Assembly (NCBI GenBank): GCA_900175165.2
Contig: FWWN02000449.1
Coordinates: 1 to 30,037 of the forward strand
DNA: 30,037 nucleotides
Origin: Rhizomucor pusillus
Taxonomy: Eukaryota; Mucoromycota; Mucoromycetes; Mucorales; Lichtheimiaceae
Reading direction: 5' to 3'
The position numbers and the translations under genes were made by a program. Of this stretch, positions 1 to 9,719 are shown piece after piece. How positions within the stretch are numbered: position 1 is the stretch's first letter; the number at the start of each line of letters is the position of its first letter. The notes beneath the pieces are model-generated. The model was not told the origin of the DNA, did not search any database, and saw nothing but the letters and a program-made list of their open reading frames with translations.

Positions 1-874
1 AAAAAAGATGTAAATATCGATGGTCTTATGTCAGCTGATCACAATAACACCACGCAAGAAGAAGATGAAGCTGATCACTTACGGAAAGCCGCATTCGAAG
101 GACCTCGGTTGATTGCGGTCGCAGGATACCGACGATGCGCTTGATAGCCCACGGAACAAGCTCAACAATAAGCTGCAGCACGAGACCAATAAACCACATA
201 AAGGAAAGCCAGGTAAACCACAGCTGGAGGTTGTACGAAACAAAGTTTTCGCGTCCCTTGTACACAACAAACACGGCAATGTCGACGCCGATGAACAATA
301 GACCGAAGAGGATGATGCTTGCCCACGCAAGATAGGAGGAGCTTCGGGATAGACACAGCACGATCGCTCTGCCGGCCTTTTCATCCTTATCATGCTTGTC
401 GTCATCCTCTTCATCCGCGCCACCCCAATCAAAGTCTTCTGCGTACGTGGTAACCAGGGCAGGACCTTGGTAACAACAAGATTAGAGTTTCATTTCTCTA
501 TCATTTTTCCACCTGCATCGATCCTGTTTACCAGCCAAAGTCTCTAGTGGTATCTCTGCAGGTATGCCGTCCTCGAGTATCAGTGTCGCCTCGTCGTCCG
601 TCGAGTTGCGGGTCTGGATACTCTTTTCATCTGTGTCTCGGGAATCAAGTGGCGGTCTCCCGTCAAGGACCTCTACGTTCTTTTCGCTGGTGGGGATTGT
701 CTCCTTTACAACAGTGTCGTCGTTCTCAGAGACAACGTCACTGGAGGATCGCCTACGAGTTGCTATATTTTTTCTCGGTTTATTAGATAAAACGGCCGTC
801 CGCCCCATTTGCTTTGATCCCGCCTTACTCTCGAATTGACCAGGCGCATCCTCTGTGGACGGCTTATCACCCAT
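1..874 (-). CDS. Probable MscS-type mechanosensitive ion channel, 5' part, cut by window edge
   Basis: Two exons are visible on the minus strand, 874-532 and 465-83. They are joined by a 66-base phase-1 intron (GTAAAC...CCAAG) that restores a continuous frame through an acidic linker. A GTAAGT donor at 82 shows that the gene continues off the left edge. The start is the ATG at 874, since the longer frame upstream has only a TTG. The first 115 or so residues are polar and probably cytosolic. Then come two strongly hydrophobic stretches, around LAWASIILFGLLFIGVDIAV and LWFTWLSFMWFIGLVLQLIV, followed by VPWAIKRIVGI and TEVLRMRLS. This order resembles the N-terminal membrane part of fungal MscS homologues (Msy1/Msy2 type), which release ions from the ER or plasma membrane under hypo-osmotic stress. 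The pore helix and beta domain lie outside the window, so the family call rests on the N-terminal part only. Confidence 0.55.
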
Positions 875-1972
875 GTCTAAGCTCAAAAATCAAAGGAAAA
901 AAAGAGTTTATCAACAAAGATTGAGAATGGCGGGATACAGAGAAAGAAAAAAAGGGAAAAGACCAGTCTGTGGTCTCTCTGTGATTTTTTAGCGTCGTTT
1001 TTGACTCGATCGGCCTTGTGTTACTTGAACGTTCCTGGCTCGGGTTTTGGAACTTGCATGCATCTCAGCTTAAAAATTTTCTGCCAACTGCTATTTTCAT
1101 CGCGGTCTATAATAGTAATCGCTCATTGTGTATGCTGAGACCCGTTTTGAGGCATATGCCGACCATTCCTGCGTACACAAATAAGGGTATCGGAAAGCGG
1201 CTATCAAGACAGTTAGAAAAAACTTTCGATGCGTCGAGCAATCATGTAGCCGCCTCTCTAGTGACTGAAGGTACTAAATTATTTGCGTGGGATTAGAGAT
1301 TCAGTACCATTTATTTCCCGGAGATATTATATTGGACAAGTTTTGCAGCAATCTTCAGGAAAATGGCAAATTAATAATGCCCCTATTCATAAGTCTGATA
1401 ATATTTCTAAGTACATCATATCCTGTGGCTATCGTTATAATATCTGCCCTCGTGCTATCCCGAGCTCAACCCAATTGAGCAACTCTGGTCGGTTGTCAAG
1501 ATAAAGTTAAACGCAATGGGTTCTTGGAAAAAAGAGACATTGATGACCAGGATAAGTTAAGCGTCTAACAGTTTGAAGCTAAGCGACTACAAAGGGTTCG
1601 TCTGGCATTCTCATAAATGCTTAGACAAGTATCGCAACAAAGAGCACCTCTGATCTGCTTCTCAAGATGAATTGATGTTAGGTAACTTTGGTCTATTGAG
1701 TCTCCCGCTCTCTCGTCGCAAGTTCAGATCAGTTCCGGCCGGCTGGCGATGATCAAAATGATCAAAACACTTCGAATAGAGTCCTGAATATAATATAGGG
1801 AAAGAAAATCCCACTTACTAGTATCAACACATCGTACCCAAATCACTGGTATATACCAGTCCCTTTTATGGGTCGCTCCTACCGTGACTATCACCCTACC
1901 CTTTATTCGTCCCTACACCCCAGTCTGTTTTTGCGCGTTTTAGAAGTACAAGTACAGTCTAGGTTGGCTCGT
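875..1972. other. Gene-free stretch, about 1.1 kb
   Basis: Only short frames occur here (for example 1018-1296 on the plus strand) and none has a recognisable motif, a convincing splice structure or biased codon use. The stretch next to 874 must hold the promoter and 5' leader of the channel gene. No tRNA-like A/B boxes or repeats were seen. Confidence 0.5.
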
Positions 1973-2175
1973 TCATTGACATCCAAATGACCGCGGTCCT
2001 GTCTCGTCGCTCACTCCACAGCGATCATCACTGTTGCAGGTATCCAGACAGTCGTCACTCGCAGAACAGCACGCTCCAGTAGGACTCTGACCGTTCTTTA
2101 GTCCGCAGTATCTCGATTTACATGACGACGGGGTATCGCTTGGTTTGGGGCTTGATGAGGTCGTTCCCCTTGACA
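1973..2175 (-). CDS. Cysteine-rich C-terminal exon of a small, probably secreted protein
   Basis: This 67-codon frame ends in TGA at 1973 and has no ATG of its own. It starts right behind a good acceptor (CTTTTATAG, with CCTAAT as a branch site), so it is best read as a last exon entered in phase 1. It encodes a Ser/Thr/Pro-rich linker and then a tight cysteine pattern: SCKSRYC, GACC, DDCLDTC, RCG and a final FGC. This density of cysteines is typical of disulfide-stabilised extracellular fungal peptides. The only plausible upstream exon with a signal peptide is the frame at 2280-2498. A donor GTACGA within it (near 2365) or GTGGCG (near 2310) would both give the needed phase 1. The splice cannot be settled here. 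The function is unknown. Confidence 0.4.
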
Positions 2176-2279
2176 CTATAAAAGATATTAGGTTTTATCG
2201 ATCGTTTCCCTTCTTTCTCTCCTCCACCCTCAGCACAATCACATGAAGTTCTCCACGACGTGATGATAGCCTTGGTCGA

Positions 2280-2498
2280 TTAATATCCAACAGCAGCCGC
2301 GCCACCATATTTGACCACAGGGCAAAGGAGACGGCAAGAATTACGTTGAGTCACGGTCGTACCATCGATAGTATTACACAATGTCTCGCAATCGCCAAGC
2401 ACATTGCCTAAAGCTCTTTTACTGGCTTTGACAGTATTATCATTCGTTGCAAAACACAACGAAACGAACAACGTCACGATTATAAACAAACGCAACAT
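2280..2498 (-). CDS. Small secreted cysteine-containing protein, 72 aa if unspliced
   Basis: The start ATG is at 2498; the frame upstream of it has no other ATG. The first 17 residues, LRLFIIVTLFVSLCFA after Met, form a clear signal peptide with a likely cut before TND. The mature part has four cysteines in two pairs, CETLC and CRLLC, and ends in a Gly/Ala-rich tail. It could be a complete 72-residue peptide. It could also be the first exon of a longer protein that continues into the cysteine-rich exon at 1973-2175, with either of two donors inside this frame. I do not recognise the family. An extracellular role is inferred only from the signal peptide and cysteines. Confidence 0.45.
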   Translation of the reverse strand: MLRLFIIVTLFVSLCFATNDNTVKASKRALGNVLGDCETLCNTIDGTTVTQRNSCRLLCPVVKYGGAAAVGY

Positions 2499-2999
2499 GA
2501 TCGTAGACACCTTTTCCAAAAATTAATGTCGCTTCGATTTGTCGTTATGGTGTATAAATGTATTATAAAATTTCGCAAGGGAAAAAGTGTATACGATATT
2601 ATCCATAACACCTTCAAAAATTACAAAAAGTCGCATCAACCACCCATTTTTTGGACTCGTTTTTAGGGTCTCCTACACCACACTGTCCAATTCAGCTTTA
2701 TTCTCTCCTCAAGTACATAGAGAAAGGGTCTATGGGCTCAGGCTCCATTAGTCTTAGATCACTTTTGGCAATGGAGATACTTTCCAAGTCAGTTTCTTTT
2801 TTGCTCGGATCCTTGTTACAATATGCAGGAATCAAGCAGATTCTTCCAAAGCCAGGGAGTTTTGTTCCCTTTCATTACCATGGCACCCATGATTACATAC
2901 TCAATGGGTTCGTCCTACCAATTACATGTTTTTTTGCTTAGCGGGGTATGCGAAACTTATTCGACTATAGTCGACCGCAGAGAATCCTTATGCCAGACC
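2499..2999. other. Stretch without a supported gene
   Basis: It holds the 5' flank of the small secreted-protein frame and two overlapping plus-strand frames (2651-2941 and 2823-3119). These have no start context, motif or splice logic that I can defend. The second may be the worn upstream end of the decayed gene that follows. Confidence 0.35.
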
Positions 3000-4660
3000 G
3001 TATCACATCTCCATATCGTGACGCTGATGGAAGTTTCAGTTGAAAAAGGTGCGGCAGAGCTAAGGCGCAGCGCAGTAAGCTCGATGCTGCAGAGAATACA
3101 CAGAGCAAAGAATACATAGAATAAGCAAATGCATTTCTTTCGGCGACCCAGGCAGAGGCACAATGCTTTTGTTTGAACCATTGAATTGGTTCGCAAGGAT
3201 GATGACAGTTTGCAGCAACGAAACTACTCGGAAGCCATTCTCTACGCGTGTCAGCAAACAGCCACTGATAAGGCCACCAAAGCCAGTACCCTGTTTATTA
3301 CTGATGTGCTCTCAATGCAACCTTTTGCTATTGTACACGACGGAATGGAGCAGAATACCTTGACCCACCCTACCGTTTTGGAACCAGCTGGCGGCCAACC
3401 ACAGGCAAATCATACACCCTGTCACTCCATCTAAACGCCCATTTGATGCTATTGAATCTCGAGGTGCATGCAGTCATTGTATTCCAATCCCCTACCCTCC
3501 AGGCATGTCTCGTCTTATGTCCATTGCGCCTTACCAAAAGGTGCTGCAACAACGTGCGTTGTTGGAATTGACCGATGAATTATGCAGCCTCCTGAATCAA
3601 GATTGAACATTTTACGGCAATATGAAGTATGCAGCTGCCCAGCTCCTTGCTGGATCCATTATGATGGACATATGAATGGACAAGCTGTGAAATCAATGCC
3701 GTCCAGCTTTATGGTAGAACCAAATCTGTCGATGTCCACCGGGAAGGCTTTGGAATCAAAAGGGCAAAGACATGCCGACGTCATTGCCACCACCTATTAA
3801 GAGCGTTGCACTGACGTTTGGCCAACGACTGTATTCGTGCTAAGCTGATGATTGGCACGCTGACTTGTAATGCCTCGGTGACATCGGCCCTGCGCTTAGA
3901 CAACAAGACAATGCCGCCTTGCGTTGGTGCATCAACTCCGAGTTTCATCCTTGGCAGCAAGCCGGAATCATTGATCTTCCTTGGCAAGGACTGTGTTGAT
4001 CTAGCTTTGAAACTGACCAAGAACAAGCATGCTATATCGATCTCAAACACCCATCTGTTATATCAAGCAAGACAATTGGCATCGAAATTTGAAGCAGCCT
4101 CCATCTACTATCTCTACAGTGCCTCTGGTCCATTGACTCAGGCTCACACTTGTCTCCCTTACACTATCTTTACTCTTGCCGGCTACGGCAGAAGAGGAAA
4201 TGCATCAGCCAAGCTCTTTCACCACATTGCTGAACTGGTCCCGAAACGTGGGATGCAGGCGATTCTGAACAAGGACTTTGTCATTGAACTTCTAGCCTGT
4301 AGTATCCAAGATCGTGAAAGAGGAAGAGGAGAATGAAACGGGCAATAACATCATCTCCGATGTGATGGAAGTATACGTATAAAGTCGTGGGGACCTCACA
4401 GTATCTTACTGTCTCTGTCTATTACACCCAAATCCCAATGTAAAGGCAAGTGCAAAGCCATCCTGGACGAGATCTTGGCTCTTTTTGGCTCCGCCAACAC
4501 TATGACGATATTGAAGAACAAAAACTGGACATTAAATTACAATGTATGGCCATCCTTTTGGCACCTAGTATCGCCATTGCAAACATGTCCTCACAAGCAG
4601 TTGTGTTGGATGCTTTTACATGTCTTGCCTGAACCGGCCCCACCATTGGATCTTTGAATC
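3000..4660 (+). pseudogene. Decayed protein-coding gene or element of unknown family
   Basis: Several plus-strand frames in series look like former protein sequence but are broken. They run in order: 3186-3434; a +1-shifted continuation from about 3410 to 3600 (containing SKRPFDAIESRG and ALLELTDELCSLLNQ); 3582-3800; the longest frame, 3818-4336; and 4450-4632. The breaks are not intron-like: no paired GT and AG sites bridge them, and in places the better-looking text changes frame within tens of bases. At around 3680-3780 and 3890-4080 two frames both give protein-like text, which suggests old insertions or deletions. I cannot assign a family, and no reverse transcriptase, integrase or transposase motif is visible. 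It may be a dead duplicated gene or a relic of a mobile element. Confidence 0.45.
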
Positions 4661-4942
4661 GCTCTACTGTACTGCACACCTTTATGAATAAAACTCTTTG
4701 ATAAATGTTGTGTTTAGTAAATATTAAAAGAGTCAATATAGAAAAAGTAAAGCGAAGCTGTTGTTCTGTCCCTTTTATTTCATTCAATTTGGTTGGGAAT
4801 TCAAAGGTAATCGGGGTTTGTTATGATAATTATTTTCCGGAAAGAGTGTACTTCAAGCATCCGTGCTGCGGGGCGACAAAAATTGTTGACAGGGCCAGTA
4901 CTCGCTCAGGCCCACGCTTTATCCCAGACAACACTCTCCAGA

Positions 4943-5574
4943 ATGTCCAAGTCACAACAATCAGGGACAGCACGCAACTATGTCGAGTCGATAGTCAAAG
5001 ACCAGGATACCGAAACGCTTTTATCCGAGAGCCAGCCTCAGTATGATCCAAACAAGAAACCTGCGGCGCCTTCCTCCTCGTCTGAACCTGCGTCTCAAAC
5101 GTCCTCGACTTCCACGCAAAAGGAACGCACGTTCCATCGAGCCACCTTCAATCCCATAGCGTCAGAGGAAGTAGCAGCAGACGCAGCGACAGCTCCTCAA
5201 GCCGATGTTCAATGGGGCCCTCGCGAGTTTCTGAAACAGCGCGAAGAGATAAAGGAGACGGCCCAGCTGGCATGCGCCGATCTCGAAGTGGAATTACTGG
5301 ACTGCTTCAAGACAGGGCACATGTGGGAAAAGTCAAACCTATGCAATGACCAAAGAAACAGGTTCTGGGCATGCTTCAACAAGTGTAGAGTACGTTTATT
5401 ATTTATTCCTTGTGCGTGATATCAAATTGACAAGTGGGGGATAATTAGGACATTATGAAAGAAGCCGACTACAAGGGCCCAACGAGTAACAAGAAGAAGG
5501 ATGCGCAGATATTCCTCAAACTAATGTCCATTTCTGAACAAATACGCGAAGAGTCTGAAGCAAACAAATCTTAA
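4943..5574 (+). CDS. Twin CX9C (CHCH-domain) protein, probably mitochondrial, 190 aa
   Basis: Exons 4943-5389 and 5449-5574 are joined in phase 0 by a 59-base intron (GTACGT...TTAG). The first 70 or so residues are polar and Ser/Pro-rich, probably disordered. The core at about residues 90-149 has two exact CX9C pairs, Cys111/Cys121 and Cys134/Cys144, with 12 residues between them, plus an extra Cys148. Such helical hairpins are usually oxidised by Mia40/Erv1 in the mitochondrial intermembrane space. Many of them serve in cytochrome oxidase assembly or in inner-membrane organisation. The WEKSNLC and RFWACF context resembles uncharacterised fungal CHCH proteins rather than a named Cox factor. 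The ATG at 4943 is chosen because the upstream part of the frame looks like leader. An earlier Met at 4823 would add 40 residues. Confidence 0.8.
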
Positions 5575-6088
5575 ACGGACAGCACAGTGGCGGCGCGAAA
5601 CCGAACAATATTTTGTTTGTTTGCTCGAATTCGATGTTGTTTTTTCCACGATACAAAAGCATATACACCACATACGTACACACTGACACATCCGCATACA
5701 CAATACATATACGACAAGTAATCCTTCGCACTATTCATATTCGAAACTCCTCTCTGAATACACCTGTTGTTGTTTGTAATGAACCGTTAGACAAGAGATC
5801 ACAAGTATACAGTCTACCAAAGTCTACCAATTTGCATACCTACTTTGCAAAAACGAGCCATACAGCCATTGATTGCTTTCTGAATCACGTCAATACACTA
5901 CATATAGAAATAAAGGCAACATGCAGCAGCGATGGTGTATATTTTTACAAGTTTGTGTGTTTGTCATATTTCTTTGCTAGAATTGCGCAACACAAAGCAA
6001 AGATAATAATATGATATAAAAGATGGCGACTTTCCTCCAGCAAACGGGAAGGATACTACGCCTTACTTTCTTTTTAGTACAAATTCCT
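5575..6088. other. Intergenic region between CHCH gene and chitin deacetylase
   Basis: This AT-rich stretch holds the 3' end of the CHCH gene, with an AATAAA near 5908, and the promoter and leader of the chitin deacetylase. The plus-strand frame 5613-6014 has no motif and is rich in rare and hydrophobic codons, so I do not call it. The deacetylase frame runs upstream to another ATG at 6023, but the signal peptide begins at 6089. Confidence 0.5.
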
Positions 6089-7753
6089 ATGAAAACTTTT
6101 ATCAGTAGCAGCATCCTCGCGCTTTCTGCGGCGCTGGTCGTCTCAGGCTCGCCCGTGTCTTCTTCTGCCTCCAAAGACGCAGCAGCATCGTCTTCTTGGT
6201 CGTCTTCTTCCGCTGCCGCCGCTTCCATCACGCTGCCCGTTCCTATGGATAATAAAAAGTACCGTGTTACCAAGACGTTGACAAGTACAACCACCATCCA
6301 TCGCATACCCACTGGTTCGGCTGACCCACCTAGCGCGACCACCTCGACCCGTCGCAATATCCTGCCTGTTGCTTCACCGGCATTCTTGCCCGAGTTCGAC
6401 GAGCCCGAATTCGGCGCTCTCGAAGATGATATTCCTACTGGCCCGATTTCTCGCGAGACCGAGTTCAATCTGGAAGAGTATCCTGCCCTTATGGCCGTAC
6501 CTGATACCGACCATGAAGGTGTACAAGCTGCCATTGAAGCCATCGACTGGGATCACGTACCTGATATCCCCGTCAGAAAGCTCGACGATGCTGGCGAGAT
6601 TGATATGACTGACTACGACGTTGACAAGGACGAGAGCTGCTGGTGGAGCGCCACGCAGTGCCTGAAGCCAAAGATCGACTATGTTCCCGAGGATATCTAC
6701 ATGTGCTCCAACGCTGGCGAATGGGGCTTGGTAAGTCTTTCTGGCTCTTTTACATGGTCGTCGCAACAGAAACCTTACAAGTCTTTTCTCTTCTCCCCCA
6801 GACATTTGATGATGGTCCCTTGAACCCTCGCAAGGACTTGAAGCTCGAAGAAGACCAGGTTGATCCATTTGCAGAACCTCGTCTGTACGACTTTTTAGCC
6901 GAGACGAAGCAAAAGGCGACGTTGTTCTGTGAGTATAGCATGCATACCTTTTCTTTAATCGCGTACATGTTTATATTTATACATGCATGGTTTGGAATAT
7001 AGACGTCGGATCCAATGTCGTTACTTTCCCCGACGCTGCCAAGCGAGGTTTCCAATCAGGCCACGGTATCTGCTTGCATACATGGTCCCACTCTGCCATG
7101 ACAACCTTGACCAACGAGCAAATTGTGGCCGAACTTTACTGGGCACTTCGAGCTGTCAAGCATGCCACAGGTGTCACAAGCAGATGCTGGCGTCGTAAGT
7201 TTTAAAAGAGAGTTGAACTTAGGCGCATGTCTCACAAACTTTTCTTTGTTTATCTTTTGTAGCACCTTACGGTGATGTTGACGATCGCGTCCGTGCGATA
7301 GCGCATCAGATGGGTCTCGCCACAGTTCTTTGGGATCTTGACTCTGAAGACTGGAAACTCCCATCATCTGCTGGCAACGGTTTGCTCAAACCCGAAGTTG
7401 TCGATGGATATTTTACCAAATGGATCGAACACCGCAAGATTGGAAACGACACCGAACATGGACACATTGGCCTTCAGCACGAAATTAACGAAGCGACAGT
7501 CGGCATGGCTGAGAAATGGTTGCCGAAACTCCAAGAAGTGTTCAATGTCAAGCCTATCCATGAATGCACCAACTTGAAGCATATTTATTGGGAGCAGGAG
7601 GTTGAAGATGAAAAGGATGAAAAGGATCACGACCATGATGATGATGATGACGATGATCATGATCATGACCACGACCATGATGATGACGATGACGATGACG
7701 ATGATGATGATCATGACCACGACCACGACGATGATGATGATGACGATGAATAG
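6089..7753 (+). CDS. Secreted chitin deacetylase (NodB / carbohydrate esterase family 4)
   Basis: Four exons: 6089-6730, 6802-6928, 7003-7194 and 7263-7753, giving 483 residues. The protein removes acetyl groups from chitin to make chitosan in the cell wall. Residues 1-20 (MKTFISSSILALSAALVVSG) are a signal peptide and the Ser-rich stretch after it suits O-glycosylation. The catalytic motifs are intact. TFDDGP at 215-220 holds the base and metal-ligand Asp, HTWSH at 282-286 supplies the metal-binding histidines, and RPPYGD at 319-324, DLDSEDW and LQHE complete the active site. Exon joins fall inside or next to motifs 1 and 3, which fixes the splice sites. The last 50 or so residues are almost only Asp and His, which is unusual for the family. 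No GPI signal is seen. The convergent nuclease gene ends 103 bases downstream. Confidence 0.95.
7602..7750 (+). repeat. GAT/GAC/CAT/CAC repeat coding an Asp/His tail
   Basis: Near-continuous trinucleotide repeats of GAT, GAC, CAT and CAC, in the reading frame of the chitin deacetylase. They encode runs of Asp broken by short alternating Asp-His blocks. Synonymous codons are mixed, so the array is not a pure microsatellite. Confidence 0.9.
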
Positions 7754-7827
7754 ACTGTTCGTATGCCAAACATCGATATCATTTGTTTACGTAGTTAGGT
7801 GAAAAAAAAATTATAATATCATACATG

Positions 7828-7833
7828 AATAAA
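7828..7833 (+). terminator. Polyadenylation signal of the chitin deacetylase gene
   Basis: An AATAAA lies 75 bases after the stop codon, in an AT-rich tail and just before the convergent nuclease gene ends. Confidence 0.5.
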
Positions 7834-7856
7834 CTTTAGTTTTGCTGGACAAATAT

Positions 7857-9431
7857 TTACAATCGTGGTATCACAGTTGCTGCAAACGGATCGCTTCCCC
7901 ACCCAAACGCTGCAGCATTTTGTTGCAGCAATATCGAGTGCAATCGTTCCTCGACTTGTTCCGGTTCAATGTCGTACCTTTCAAACATCGCTGCTACTTT
8001 TCTTTCATCAGGAGGTGAAGGTTGATATGTTTCTGGGTCAATGGACACTGGCGGTAAGCTTTTGAACACTTTCCTTGCTAATTTATAGTTAAACGTGGGT
8101 TCCGGCGTATATTTAGGTGGGAGGTTTTCAAGGAGTTTTTCAATAGATCGATGCTGTTTTATGGATTGCAATGCTCGAATAGGGCCAATCCCTTGGATAG
8201 TTCCTGAAAAATCAGTTCCACACAAGATGCACATGTCGATGAACTCGTCCCGCGAAAGACCTAATTCTTCAAGTGCAACAACGGGGTCGACTTTAAGTAT
8301 TGATCTATTTCGAGCGAAAAAGTATCGTAAAATCGGTGCAGAGCCGAATACCATGGTATCCATATCTATAACTATCGTTACTACCCACGCTGTTGCTGAC
8401 AAGTTATATTGATGTAAATTTACCTTCTGTCACAGTTGCGCTGCTGATCCCTATTTCCGCCAAATGTGCGCACATTGCTTCGGCCTCGTGCCCTTCACAG
8501 CTTACGCAAGCGTACCCGAGCGTCGACAAGAATTCCTGGCACTCGTCTCGCAACCTCTGTGTCACGCGAATGGATCGTTTTTCTTATAAAAAAAAAGCGC
8601 ATCTTAATACTCGTTCCATATTTTAGTTGATTTTGTTTTACCCAAAGATGTTAACATGCGGCGGTTGATCTTTTTCAAATCATCCAAGCTGCGCTCTGCA
8701 TTCTCTATGCGGTCACGAAGCATCGATGCCACTGCGCTGTGCTCCCGAGCCGACAGATCTCTCACTGTTCTTGTGTACTTTGCACGATCGTTCGCAAGCT
8801 GCACAGCACTGCGCAGCTCATGTGCAATGTGTGTCAACTTGGCTTCTAGCTGCCGTTCGCGGTTCATGATCGTCTGGTCGCGCAGGGCCCTCAATGTGTC
8901 CATGGTTACTACAGCTTCTTCGTCTTCATCTTTAAAAGTATCAGATGCTGTTGTTGCCACGTTAGAGGCTGCAGTTGTGGCCCACGTTGTCTCTTGCTGT
9001 AAGGCCTCGATGGTTTCGCCCAACTGTTCCAGAATCCTGGCCGCCGCAGAATCGGAGAGCTCACGGAACGCGCTTGATAGCTGTATCCAGTCCTCTAACC
9101 GCTCCGCGCGCGACCGCTCGTAATCAAGCGAGTAGCCCACTTTGATCCGAGTCTTCTCACGTCGCTCTGTTTCTAGCTGCTTGGCAGCTATTCGACGAGA
9201 TCCATCAAACACGAATATAGGCTTGATCAGGTTGTGCTCGCAAAAGCGCGATAATAAGTAGAACCCGTATACATGACGATGCTCGTGGGGCTCATCGCCG
9301 TAGACAAATTTGTTCAAATGGCAACTTGCATCAAACGCGATGGTTTGCCGCGCAAGCGAGCTGGCACTGACGGTGCGCATAGAATTGGGTGCATATCTGC
9401 GTAACAGAGTTGTGAGTCCGTTGACACCCAT
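7857..9431 (-). CDS. XPG/FEN1-family structure-specific nuclease with coiled-coil spacer
   Basis: Three exons: 9431-8642, 8582-8424 and 8365-7857, all phase 1, giving 485 residues. FEN1-type enzymes cut flaps and other branched DNA using two metal ions. The N region begins MGVNGLTTLLRRYAP and holds Asp34 (AFDAS) and Asp76 (VFDGS). The I region holds Glu296 and Glu298 (HEAEA), Asp317 and Asp319 (TEDMD, rebuilt across an intron) and Asp368 (LCGTDF). Asp368 is followed by a helix-hairpin-helix, IQGIGPIRAL. All seven expected acidic ligands are therefore present. Between the N and I regions lie about 150 charged, helical residues (130-262), much longer than the FEN1 arch and shorter than the Rad2/XPG spacer. 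There is no PCNA box that I can see at the C-terminus. I cannot place it as Rad27, Exo1 or Rad2. It may be a separate fungal clade. Confidence 0.88.
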
Positions 9432-9719
9432 AGCGAATGAAAAGAAAAAACGTGAAATATAGAACGAGTAAACAGGCCGTGTTGTTCTCGTAATTGAATA
9501 TGATACAGAAAAAAAGAATTATTGAATCTAAGGATGCATCCTTGTCCCTCGATTTGAGGGAGCTCTATATAGGAAACAGAAAAGAAACAAGAGAGAGGGG
9601 GAATTTGAGTTGCTGGGTGTCGCTTGTGAGAGTGATATGTAAAAAAATGGGGGGAGAATATAAAGACGTGTATATATGTGATTGATGAGTATATGAAACG
9701 AGAGAGACAAAGAGAGAAA

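Noticed and set aside
1018..1296. Plus-strand frame of 92 codons
   Set aside because: No motif, signal peptide or splice context, and codon use looks random.
5977..6543. Minus-strand frame of 188 codons
   Set aside because: It is antisense to the first exon of the chitin deacetylase and rich in Ala/Glu from complement of Ser codons.
7554..7802. Poly-His, poly-Val/Ile and poly-Met/Thr frames
   Set aside because: They are other-frame readings of the Asp/His tail repeat of the chitin deacetylase.
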